Origin: Bacteroidota bacterium
Lineage (GTDB): Bacteria; Bacteroidota; Bacteroidia; Bacteroidales; FEN-979
Length of the DNA: 64,000 bases
Reading direction: 5' to 3'
NCBI GenBank assembly: GCA_026391775.1
Contig: JAPLDK010000068.1
Span: forward strand, 28,468 to 92,467
The notes below the pieces were generated by a model. It did no database searches. It saw only the letters and a program-made list of their open reading frames with translations, and had not been told where the DNA came from. Of the stretch, positions 7,918-15,146 are shown piece after piece. The position numbers and the translations under genes were made by a program. Every line of letters begins with the position of its first letter. Position 1 is the stretch's first letter.

Positions 7918-7930
7918 AACATATTATTTT

Positions 7931-8260
7931 ATGAAACGAGTTAGTTTATCCTTATTACTTTACCTTTGCCTTGGTTCGTGTAAGGATTCTAAACCGCATG
8001 ATCCGAACCCACTATTTTCTCAGATTGATTCTCTTTCATCAAAATGCTTAATAACCAATAATCAAGCCTTCGATTTTAGAAAAATAGACTCAAATAATGT
8101 TTGGTCATGGATTAAATCGGTTAATGCATTTAAATTAAAATCTGATACCCTTGATTGCTATAAGGAATTCTGTCAATATAAAAATTATCAGGACTTTTAT
8201 TGCTTAGGCTTTACAACTATTCTTGGTGTGAAATACAAAAGGTCATTCAACAAATGTTGA
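7931..8260 (+). CDS. Cassette G: lipoprotein, C-terminus probably lost by cassette fusion
   Basis: 109 residues with an SPII signal ending in CLGSC (Cys18, followed by KDS). No known family. The C-terminus appears artificial: the final codons (about 8235-8260, KRSFNKC) are read from DNA that in another frame encodes the tail of a HigB-type toxin. A deletion therefore probably joined the 5' part of a lipoprotein cassette to the 3' part of a higBA cassette. In agreement, the cassette's 5' end (GTTAGGCAACAT at 7911) does not match its 3' end beyond the core box, unlike the neighbouring intact cassettes. Confidence 0.6.
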   Translation: MKRVSLSLLLYLCLGSCKDSKPHDPNPLFSQIDSLSSKCLITNNQAFDFRKIDSNNVWSWIKSVNAFKLKSDTLDCYKEFCQYKNYQDFYCLGFTTILGVKYKRSFNKC

Positions 8261-8279
8261 AATAATTGATTATCACTAA
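8235..8279 (+). pseudogene. HigB toxin remnant (C-terminal codons only)
   Basis: The frame ending at TAA 8277-8279 reads GHSTNVEIIDYH, the characteristic end of HigB/RelE-type toxins (consensus like ...VEIVDYH), placed 11 bp before the HigA start exactly as in higBA operons. Everything upstream of about 8235 belongs to a lipoprotein gene in another frame, so only the last dozen or so codons survive. The antitoxin next to it is therefore an orphan. Confidence 0.6.
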
Positions 8280-8290
8280 AATATAATAAC

Positions 8291-8590
8291 ATGTTCAAAC
8301 TAAAAAATATACATCCGGGAGAAGTTCTTCAAGAAGAATTTTTAATTCCCATGAATGTATCGGCTTATCGTTTGGCAAAAGATATTGGGATTCCCCAAAC
8401 CAGGGTAAGTGAAATTATCAAAGGGAATCGTAGAATCTCAGCCGATACCGCAATAAGATTGAGTAATTATTTTGGGAATTCGGCCAAATTCTGGCTCGGT
8501 CTCCAAAATGATTTTGATATTGAAGAAGAACTGGGGAAAAAGCAAAAGGAATTTGATTCTATAAAGAATTATAAAATTCACGCGGCCTAA
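8291..8590 (+). CDS. higA: Cassette G: HigA-family antitoxin (orphan)
   Basis: 99 residues, usual length. It has HPGEVLQEEFLIPMNVS followed by the helix-turn-helix RLAKDIGIPQTRVSEIIKG, then NRRISADTAIRLSNYFG and FWLGLQNDFD, all HigA/VapI landmarks. Normally it binds HigB and represses the operon; here HigB is reduced to a remnant (8235-8279), so it could act as an anti-toxin or a regulator in trans. The TAA (8588-8590) overlaps the R'' box of the next attC. Confidence 0.88.
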   Translation: MFKLKNIHPGEVLQEEFLIPMNVSAYRLAKDIGIPQTRVSEIIKGNRRISADTAIRLSNYFGNSAKFWLGLQNDFDIEEELGKKQKEFDSIKNYKIHAA

Positions 8591-8673
8591 TATGCCGCTA
8601 ACCGCAACAATGCTACGGCAGTGCTGCTAATCAAAAGTCTTGCCTTTGCTGTGTTTAAGGCCGGGCGTTAAAC
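8585..8673 (+). repeat. attC-like site 7
   Basis: Runs from GCCTAAT (8585-8591, one change from AAC) to GTTAAAC (8667-8673, perfect GTTRRRY). Left arm GCCGCTAACCGCAACAA, right arm CCTTTGCTGTGTTTAAGGC, slightly diverged. The last recognisable site in the array. Confidence 0.73.
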
Positions 8674-8685
8674 AAGATATTATTT

Positions 8686-9258
8686 ATGAAACAGATTTTG
8701 CTAATTCTTATCGTTTCTTCACTTTTGATTTCGTGTCATAAGGATCAAACCTCAGTTGAAACATTCTATATCTGTCCTGGCATACAAAATCAGCAATTCA
8801 AAATAGGTTCATACTGGATATTTCGTAATGATTCTACCCAAGCTACAGATTGTACTTACGTTGATAATGTTATTCATGGATTTAATGACCAATATTGGGG
8901 TTTGAACAGGTCTACATCTACGGAATTTTATACTATCTTTTATAGCTATACGAAAACCATAAATGAACATCCTCGAGATGTTGATCGAATTGAAGGTTGG
9001 TTGATAATGAGAAATCCTGTACAAATGGTTAATCATGGATATTATGGTCCAGCTATTTATACTTGTTATCATGACTCAATTACAAAATATCTTGATTCAT
9101 TGAAAGTAGGCAATATTACTTTTTATAATGTGCAAAGAGCATTAATAGATTCTACTGACTTTTATTCAGCCAAATCAATAGGAATTGTAAAAAAAGTAAT
9201 TCGGGATTCAATTAATAAAGGAACCTGGAATATTATAAGATGGAAAATTATTAAATAA
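8686..9258 (+). CDS. Cassette H: lipoprotein paralogous to cassette B protein
   Basis: 190 residues. SPII signal with lipobox LLISC (Cys17) followed by HKD. The mature part contains GSYWIFRNDST, VGNITFYNVQ and the closing IIRWKIIK, aligning with GSYWIYRNDST, GGISFNNVL and LVRWSVKQ of the cassette B protein (4096-4800); the two are paralogues of an unnamed family. It begins 19 bp after the attC 7 core. No attC and no sequence complementary to the cassette start follows it, so this is either the terminal cassette with a lost site or a truncated one. Confidence 0.7.
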   Translation: MKQILLILIVSSLLISCHKDQTSVETFYICPGIQNQQFKIGSYWIFRNDSTQATDCTYVDNVIHGFNDQYWGLNRSTSTEFYTIFYSYTKTINEHPRDVDRIEGWLIMRNPVQMVNHGYYGPAIYTCYHDSITKYLDSLKVGNITFYNVQRALIDSTDFYSAKSIGIVKKVIRDSINKGTWNIIRWKIIK

Positions 9259-9282
9259 TACTTTATCCAAAGAAAGACTTTT

Positions 9283-9774
9283 GTGAAGCAGGATAGTATT
9301 AAAAATTACGAATTTATCCGGGTTCCTGAAGATGACGATCTTAGTATTGCCAGGGCTTTATTTACCGAGTATGCACAATCTTTGAATTTTGATTTGTGTT
9401 TCCAGGATTTTGAGAATGAATTAAAAGAATTAGATGTCATGTATCAAAAACCCGGTGGGGGCCTGATTTTAATTAAAGAAATGAATACTGGCGGGTTTGT
9501 GGGATGCGTTGGGATAAGAAAATCAGAACACCAGATTGCGGAATTAAAACGCATGTATATCAAAGAAGCACATCGTAAAAAAGGACTTGGCGCAAAATTG
9601 TTGGATTGTGCCGTTATCCTTGCCAAAGACCTCAATTATGAAAAAATAAGGCTTGATACCATCGATTCGATGAAATCTGCAATAAAATTATACCGGGACA
9701 AAGGTTTCAGGGAAATAAAGCCTTACCGGTTCAATCCAAATGAAAATGCTTTGTTTTTTGAATTGACCTTATAA
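9283..9774 (+). CDS. GNAT-family N-acetyltransferase
   Basis: 163 residues starting at GTG (9283), 24 bp after the last cassette gene. GNAT fold: FVGCVGIRK (beta 4), AELKRMYIKEAHRKKGLGAKLL containing the acetyl-CoA pyrophosphate loop R/K-x-x-G-L-G, then IRLDTIDSMKSAIKLYRDKGFREI. It should acetylate a small molecule or protein amine; substrate unknown. GNAT genes are frequent cassette cargo, but no attC flanks this one, so it is treated as chromosomal or as a former array end. Confidence 0.87.
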   Translation: MKQDSIKNYEFIRVPEDDDLSIARALFTEYAQSLNFDLCFQDFENELKELDVMYQKPGGGLILIKEMNTGGFVGCVGIRKSEHQIAELKRMYIKEAHRKKGLGAKLLDCAVILAKDLNYEKIRLDTIDSMKSAIKLYRDKGFREIKPYRFNPNENALFFELTL

Positions 9775-9813
9775 AAGCTATCATTATAAATCAACCCGGA
9801 AACACTACAAGCA

Positions 9814-11037
9814 ATGAAATTCAGGCTCTTGCTCTTTATTCTGCTTACTGATCTCATGTTACCTCTGCACTTAAATGCCCAATCAACAAAGCAATATGTC
9901 CAATACCTGAAAAACAATTCCATTGACATCAAGGTTACAGGAGCTGATTGGGATAAGGTTGCAGACTCATCAATTTACAGGAGTGAAATTTTCTGGGTGG
10001 GCGAAGCGCATGCAATACAATATTCATACGATGCCGTATGGATACTTTTCAGGTATCTTCATGCAAAGACTGGCTTTAAATACTACTTGCTTGAATCGGG
10101 TTATTTTTCCGAATTATATCTGAATAAATACTTTGATACCGGTGATGAGAACTACCTGAAGATGGTGTTCAATGCCACAAAAGGGACCATGGGTTGCAAT
10201 AAAGATGCTTATGAATTTTATCGAAAATTGTACAGTTACAATCAGGAACTAGATAAAGAAAACAGAATAGAGTTTTTGAGCATTGACATTGAACATCAAT
10301 ATGTTGAAACCGACCAGTACATCCGTTCATTATTTGACAACCGTGATTTACCAAAAGATTCCTGTGATTTCATCAATATATTCCTTAGTAAGCAGGGAGA
10401 GTACAAGAACCTGTATCATAAGCTGGCTGACGACATGAAGGCCCATCCGGATAAATATCAAACCATATTGCAAAATGAATGTTTTACAACATGGTACCTT
10501 GTCAGGAATATAAATTATCTTTTTCGGGCACATAATTCAGCAAACTTTGATAAAACAAGGGACAGCCTGATGCTTGAGAATTTTAAAATACGGCTCCTGA
10601 CCCATGATTTTAAGAAATCAAAAGCCTTTGCCTATTTTGGGACTTCTCATTGTTACCTGGATAAAACAAAACAGGTGGATTGGATCGCTTCACTGATCAA
10701 AAAATATTCCCCGGCTTTAAAATCAACATCTATCATGATGTTATACTCCAATTGCAAACGGATGATCCCTGCCTGGCTGCTGCGTAAAACAGGTCATTTG
10801 CGAATCAGCAAAAACAAGGACTTTGTGAACGTTACCTGGGAAAGTGATTCGAAAAACATACTCCGGAAATCGTCAGGAGAAGGTTACACCTTATTCAATA
10901 TCGCCAAAAAGGGTTCTATCTTTACTTCTTCAAAAAAGTTTGTGGACAATATAGCAGATGCTCAATTCACAACGGATTATTATCAGTACATTTTGTTAAT
11001 CAAGGATTCACCGGCATCAATACCGTATGGAAATTAA
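9814..11037 (+). CDS. Exported erythromycin-esterase-like protein
   Basis: 407 residues with a Sec signal peptide ending LNAQS (about residue 23). The body has features of the erythromycin-esterase/TraB-like superfamily: FWVGEAHAIQYSY near residue 65 (in place of the GExxH motif), YLLESGYFSE, FLSIDIEH, RDSLMLENFKIRL (cf. R(D)xxMAxN) and FAYFGTSHCY. Enzymes of this group hydrolyse lactones or act as related metal-dependent hydrolases. Because the match is in scattered motifs only, substrate and activity are uncertain, and antibiotic resistance should not be assumed. Confidence 0.65.
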   Translation: MKFRLLLFILLTDLMLPLHLNAQSTKQYVQYLKNNSIDIKVTGADWDKVADSSIYRSEIFWVGEAHAIQYSYDAVWILFRYLHAKTGFKYYLLESGYFSELYLNKYFDTGDENYLKMVFNATKGTMGCNKDAYEFYRKLYSYNQELDKENRIEFLSIDIEHQYVETDQYIRSLFDNRDLPKDSCDFINIFLSKQGEYKNLYHKLADDMKAHPDKYQTILQNECFTTWYLVRNINYLFRAHNSANFDKTRDSLMLENFKIRLLTHDFKKSKAFAYFGTSHCYLDKTKQVDWIASLIKKYSPALKSTSIMMLYSNCKRMIPAWLLRKTGHLRISKNKDFVNVTWESDSKNILRKSSGEGYTLFNIAKKGSIFTSSKKFVDNIADAQFTTDYYQYILLIKDSPASIPYGN

Positions 11038-11052
11038 AAACAAATCAATATT

Positions 11053-12303
11053 ATGCGAACTTTCAGATTCATTCTCTCATTCACAATAGTGATATTTCTT
11101 TTCACTTCATGTAAAAAGAATAATGAAGGTGATAATCCACCATCGACTCAAACGACTATCCGCATCGGTGCCTTACTTTCACTTACAGGGTCCGGGGCCT
11201 CAACCGGCCAGAGTTCCCAGACTTCCATCGGCTTTGCCCAGCAGGATATCAATACATGGCTCACTTCAATTAGCAGGAATGTTAAAGTTAACATAATTGT
11301 CGCCGATACGAAAACCGATACCGCCGAGGCCCTGAAACAATTAAAGATCCTTTACGACCAGGGTATCCGGCTGGTCATAGGCCCTTACAGCAGCGCCGAA
11401 GTAGCGGCTATCAAGCCATTTGCCGATTCTCACGGGATACTCGTAGTAAGTCCTTCAAGCGTTGCAGTTTCCCTGGCCATACCCGATGATAATATTTTCC
11501 GCTTCGTTTCATGCGATGTCATCCAGGGACATGCTATGACTACCATGCTTCTGGCCGACAGCATCAAAGCAATAGCTCCCATCATCAGGAATGATGTATG
11601 GGGGAATGACCTCCTTGGAGCAACCAGCTATGATTTTTATACCAGAGGGGGGACGCTGGCCCTGGCCGAGAAATATGATCCGAAAGCTACGGATTTCTCA
11701 ACCAAACTCACCCATCTGGACGCTACTGTAAGAAACATGGTTGGCTCTTATAATGCTGATGAGGTAGCTGTTTATTTATGCTCGTTCGGGGAAGGCGCTG
11801 CTATTCTCGCTTCAGCAGGGAATTATACACATCTGAAAACCGTATCATGGTACGGAAGTTCTGCATTTGCTCAAAATGCTTCTTTGATTGCCGATACGGC
11901 TGCGGCCGGATTTGCTTTTTCCCATGCCCTTCCCTGTCCGGTTTACGGTCTCGATGAAGCAGCAAAAGACAAATGGCAGCCTTTGAAAGAAAGGATCCAG
12001 GCCGTCATCGGGAGGAACCCCGAGGTGTATGCCCTCACAGCCTATGATGCCGTTTGGGTAGGCATGAAAACCTTTCTGATCACCGGGACCCTGGCGGATA
12101 TAGAAACCTTCAGACTCGCCTTCGTCCAGGAAGCATCAACCTATTTTGGCGTATCAGGGAATACGACCCTGGATGCGAACGGCGACAGGGCTTTCGGGAA
12201 TTATGATTTCTGGGCTGTGAAACATAATCCATCCGGATATTACTGGCAGATTGTCGCGAAATATAATTCAGCGACAGGTACCCTCAGCAGGCTGGTCAAA
12301 TAA
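11053..12303 (+). CDS. ABC transporter substrate-binding lipoprotein, LivK-like (type 1 fold)
   Basis: 416 residues. SPII signal with lipobox FTSC followed by KKN. The mature protein follows the Peripla_BP_6/LivK pattern: IRIGALLSLTGSGAST, KVNIIVADTKTDTAEAL, VIGPYSSAEVAAIKPFADSH, GILVVSPSSVAVSLA, ITAYDAVWVG-like ALTAYDAVW. Family members bind branched-chain amino acids, amides or other small ligands. No permease or ATPase is adjacent, so it may work with transport genes elsewhere or as a sensor. It lies 15 bp after the preceding gene and 9 bp before the next, so probably in one transcript. Confidence 0.82.
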   Translation: MRTFRFILSFTIVIFLFTSCKKNNEGDNPPSTQTTIRIGALLSLTGSGASTGQSSQTSIGFAQQDINTWLTSISRNVKVNIIVADTKTDTAEALKQLKILYDQGIRLVIGPYSSAEVAAIKPFADSHGILVVSPSSVAVSLAIPDDNIFRFVSCDVIQGHAMTTMLLADSIKAIAPIIRNDVWGNDLLGATSYDFYTRGGTLALAEKYDPKATDFSTKLTHLDATVRNMVGSYNADEVAVYLCSFGEGAAILASAGNYTHLKTVSWYGSSAFAQNASLIADTAAAGFAFSHALPCPVYGLDEAAKDKWQPLKERIQAVIGRNPEVYALTAYDAVWVGMKTFLITGTLADIETFRLAFVQEASTYFGVSGNTTLDANGDRAFGNYDFWAVKHNPSGYYWQIVAKYNSATGTLSRLVK

Positions 12304-12312
12304 CAACCAGTC

Positions 12313-13359
12313 ATGAGATCCCTCATTAACCTCCTGCTTGTAATCCTGCTGTTAACGCCTGCCCCGGGCAGAACGCTTCATCTTTCTTTAGTAATGACTG
12401 CGGATGGAGGAGAGAGCAGGATATCCGTGAGCCTGGGAGATACAAGCCGTATCCAGGCTGTTTCGCCTGATATTAGCGATGTAAGGATAGGCATTTTTAC
12501 CGACTGCCAGTATTGTAACTGTAAGACTAACGGGATCAGGGAGTACCGGCTTTCCCTGGCAAAAATTGACAGCTGTATTGCTGTATTCAATGCATTGCCC
12601 CTGGATGCTGTGTTCCATCTGGGTGATATGATAGACCATGATTACGGATCCTATGACAGCATCCTACCCCGCTTTCACAGGTTTAAGGCGCCTTTGAACC
12701 TGGTGCTGGGCAATCATGATTATATGATCAAAAAGATATACAAGGAAGGCCTGATCGATCATATAGGCATAACGCAGTTTGGACGGAGGATAGACGGAGG
12801 ATGGTCGCAAGATGGACGCAGAATAGACGGAGGATGCCCGCCGGGTGCCTATACGACAGTGATCGGGAACTGGTGCTTTATTGTCCTCAATGGGGACGAC
12901 CTGAGCTTTGTTGCGCCTCAGGACAAAGAACAGAAAGAAGAGAGGAATGAGGCGCTCAGCGATCTATACATGCACCTGCATTATAACGGCATGCCCTGGA
13001 ACGGGGGAATAGGGAAACAACAGATGAAATGGCTCGAAGGCCAGCTAAAGGCTGCCCAGCTTGCCGGGCAGAAAGTAATCGTAATTTGCCATTTCCCCCT
13101 GTTCGGGAAAGAAGACCATGTGCTCTTCAACGGGACTGAAGTTTTTACATTAATTTCGCGGTATCCCTGTGTGAAGGCATACTTTAACGGGCATTATCAT
13201 GCCGGGAACTATAAACAGAAAGAAGGAATACATCTCGTGAATTTCAAGGGCATGGTCGATACAAAACAGAATACCTTTGGGGTGGTCACACTCACATCCG
13301 ACAGCATCATTATCAAAGGATACGGACGGGAGCATGACAGAAAATTAAAAATCAGGTAG
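12313..13359 (+). CDS. Calcineurin-like metallophosphoesterase, exported
   Basis: 348 residues. The N-terminal 25 residues look like a signal peptide. Metallophosphoesterase motifs in order: GIFTDCQY (D at the first metal site), FHLGDMIDHD (GD), LGNHDYM (GNHD), VIVICHFPLFG (H) and FNGHYHAG (GHxH). These build the two-metal site for phosphate ester hydrolysis. Oddity: residues about 157-176 contain GRRIDGG twice, from a near-perfect 24-bp repeat (12781-12804 and 12814-12837), an insertion between the GNHD and GHxH regions. Substrate unknown. Confidence 0.85.
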   Translation: MRSLINLLLVILLLTPAPGRTLHLSLVMTADGGESRISVSLGDTSRIQAVSPDISDVRIGIFTDCQYCNCKTNGIREYRLSLAKIDSCIAVFNALPLDAVFHLGDMIDHDYGSYDSILPRFHRFKAPLNLVLGNHDYMIKKIYKEGLIDHIGITQFGRRIDGGWSQDGRRIDGGCPPGAYTTVIGNWCFIVLNGDDLSFVAPQDKEQKEERNEALSDLYMHLHYNGMPWNGGIGKQQMKWLEGQLKAAQLAGQKVIVICHFPLFGKEDHVLFNGTEVFTLISRYPCVKAYFNGHYHAGNYKQKEGIHLVNFKGMVDTKQNTFGVVTLTSDSIIIKGYGREHDRKLKIR

Positions 13360-13364
13360 ATTTC

Positions 13365-14219
13365 ATGATAGACCAGCATATATATAATCCGAAAAGCCAG
13401 AAATACTATGTGAGGCAATACATCGAAGGGATAAAGAACGATCTCCGGGGCAAGAAAGTCATTGATATTCCCGCGGGGAATGGCGCCACTACGGAGATCC
13501 TTCTGGAAGCCGGTGCCGATGTTGAGCCCTTTGACCTGTTCCCCGAATACTTCATGTTAAAAGGCATCGAATGCAAACGGGCCGATATCACCGACCATAT
13601 TCCCGTGCCCGACGATTATGCCGACTGGGTAACCTGCCAGGAAGGGATTGAGCATTTCAGCGACCAGCTTTTCACGTTCAAAGAGATCAACCGGGTACTG
13701 AAACCGGGCGGGAGGTTGCTGCTTACAACACCCAGCTATTCCAATCTTTCTGCAAAACTGAGCTACCTGCTTTTTGAGAGCGAGACCCATAAACAGATGC
13801 CCCCCAACGAAATTGACGATATCTGGATGGCCGACAGCTCGGTCAGCAAAGAACTCTACCATGGGCATATCTTTATGATCGGCCTGCAAAAGCTCAGGGT
13901 ACTGGCAAGACTTAGTGGATTCAGGATGCAGGATATACGGTATATGAGGCTGAGTAAGGGCTCGCTGGCGCTGTTCCCGTTTTTCTATCCTTTTATCTGG
14001 ATCAGTTCCCGGATGAGGTATTCCAGGAATATGAAGAAACATCCTGAAATCCCGTTGCACTCGAAGCAGGAAGTTTACCGTGAGCAGCTCAGGATCAATC
14101 TCAGTCCGAAAAATCTTTTAAACAAGCATTCCTTCATCATTTTCGAAAAAGAGATCAGCGCGAAGGATGTATCGCTTCGTATTGAAAACATCGTGAAGCC
14201 CTTCGGCCAGATCATGTAA
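13365..14219 (+). CDS. SAM-dependent class I methyltransferase
   Basis: 284 residues. Rossmann-type methyltransferase: KVIDIPAGNGATTEILLEAG (motif I), VEPFDLFPEYF (acidic end of beta 2), DWVTCQEGIEHFSD (beta 4) and EINRVLKPGGRLLLTTPSYSN (beta 5). This is the Methyltransf_11 arrangement used for O-, N- or C-methylation of small molecules and lipids. The C-terminus carries the hydrophobic stretch SLALFPFFYPFIWISS, perhaps membrane-associating. It starts 5 bp after the phosphoesterase stop, so co-transcribed. Substrate unknown. Confidence 0.88.
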   Translation: MIDQHIYNPKSQKYYVRQYIEGIKNDLRGKKVIDIPAGNGATTEILLEAGADVEPFDLFPEYFMLKGIECKRADITDHIPVPDDYADWVTCQEGIEHFSDQLFTFKEINRVLKPGGRLLLTTPSYSNLSAKLSYLLFESETHKQMPPNEIDDIWMADSSVSKELYHGHIFMIGLQKLRVLARLSGFRMQDIRYMRLSKGSLALFPFFYPFIWISSRMRYSRNMKKHPEIPLHSKQEVYREQLRINLSPKNLLNKHSFIIFEKEISAKDVSLRIENIVKPFGQIM

Positions 14220-14298
14220 TTTTGAACCGTGATTGGTTTTTCGAGGTTCTTTCGTGCGTACTTGTTTTTCGTAATTTCGCAGTCCTTCTTTTCACAAC

Positions 14299-15063
14299 AT
14301 GAACAAGACAATCCTTTTCATCGTAACAGTCTTTATCCTTATACTTGGTTCTGGCGCTGGACGTGTTTTCGCGCAGACTGACGGCAGCACTAAGGCGGTT
14401 GAGCTGGCGACGGACCATAGGGTGAAGGGTCAAAGCGGATTTCAGCGCTGGCTTGATGAAAAGCCCAGGGGCCTGTACAATAACACAAGTTTTGCGATTG
14501 TAAGCGAGAGGGGGAATGTATTCAGCGGCATGCAGACTGCATTCGGGTATAAGTTCAATCCCCACCTTGGCATTGGAGGAGGCATTGGGATTGAGCGATT
14601 AAGTAATCTGCCTACTTACAGCTATTATACAGCCAATTTCACGTTCCTGCCGGTTTTTGCCGAGGTGAGGTACACCATGCTGAAGACCAGGTTTACCCCT
14701 GTGATTGCATTGCAGGGAGGTTATAAAGTGCTTATTAACACGCCCTCATCCCAGATGGATGAATGGATGACCTGGATTTACCCTCCTTATGCCTGGAACT
14801 ATTATTACAATTACGACACTTACACCAGGGGAGGTTTGTTCGCGACTCTCGAGATCGGCGTGAATGCGAGGGTATACAAGCGGTTTGGGGTTTATGCCTC
14901 GGTGAATTATTCGGTGTGGTCGGTTTCGGGTATTAATCATTATTGGGTTTACAATGCCACAGAATTTGAACCGGGAAAAATAACTGCAGTTGTTAATGAA
15001 TATACCCGGGGCGTTCTTGCCTACCAGGGTATTTTCCTGTTAAGACTGGGGTTTACATTCTAG
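14299..15063 (+). CDS. Outer-membrane beta-barrel protein
   Basis: 254 residues with a signal peptide (hydrophobic core ILILGSGAGRVFAQ). The mature part alternates amphipathic strands rich in Y/G/aromatics (GYKFNPHLGIGGGIGIERL, FLPVFAEVRYT, TPVIALQGGYKV, FATLEIGVNARVYKRFGVYASVNY) and ends in LLRLGFTF, the C-terminal aromatic signature of outer-membrane barrels. Probably a small, about 8-strand barrel of unknown ligand. The convergent neighbour at 15147 is separated by a hairpin at 15085. Confidence 0.78.
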   Translation: MNKTILFIVTVFILILGSGAGRVFAQTDGSTKAVELATDHRVKGQSGFQRWLDEKPRGLYNNTSFAIVSERGNVFSGMQTAFGYKFNPHLGIGGGIGIERLSNLPTYSYYTANFTFLPVFAEVRYTMLKTRFTPVIALQGGYKVLINTPSSQMDEWMTWIYPPYAWNYYYNYDTYTRGGLFATLEIGVNARVYKRFGVYASVNYSVWSVSGINHYWVYNATEFEPGKITAVVNEYTRGVLAYQGIFLLRLGFTF

Positions 15064-15084
15064 AGATTTCCTGAGAATTAATAT

Positions 15085-15105
15085 GGCGGGGGGCAACACC
15101 CCGCC
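15085..15105. terminator. GC-rich hairpin between convergent genes
   Basis: GGCGGGG (15085-15091), loop GGCAACA, CCCCGCC (15099-15105): a 7-bp GC stem between two converging genes. No clear U-run follows on either strand, so it is a weak or factor-assisted terminator candidate. Confidence 0.4.
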
Positions 15106-15146
15106 GCATCGTGATTTTCACCAGAGTTTGGTCCCCCGGGGACTTT

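Larger units (their letters stand above)
3311..9258 (+). mobile_element. Integron-like gene-cassette array (eight cassettes, seven attC-like sites)
   Basis: Eight short AT-rich gene units, all on the + strand, are separated by seven related imperfect palindromes of about 80-90 bp. The palindromes share the left arm GCTAAYCGCAACAA and the right arm CCTTTGCTGCGTTTAGC. Each site starts with a YYAAC-type box and ends with GTTRRRY or a close variant, the R''/R' layout of integron attC sites. Each gene stops within a few bases to about 150 bases of the site that follows it. The 5' start of each intact cassette is complementary to its own 3' end (14-20 bp), as expected if every unit once existed as a circle closed at its attC. 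The last cassette (from 8667) has no recognisable attC. Cargo: lipoproteins, DUF6155, FISUMP, YefM-YoeB, HigA. Confidence 0.82.

Noticed and set aside
3890..8673. CRISPR array
   Set aside because: The repeated sites are 80-90 bp imperfect palindromes separated by full genes of about 500-900 bp, not short spacers; no cas genes are present.
3311..8673. Series of insertion sequences or MITEs because cassette ends are inverted repeats
   Set aside because: No transposase is seen, no target-site duplication is evident, and the inverted ends differ between units while the internal sites are shared, which fits cassettes better.
9814..11037. Calling a macrolide-resistance erythromycin esterase
   Set aside because: Only scattered motifs are shared and the protein is exported; activity on antibiotics cannot be claimed.
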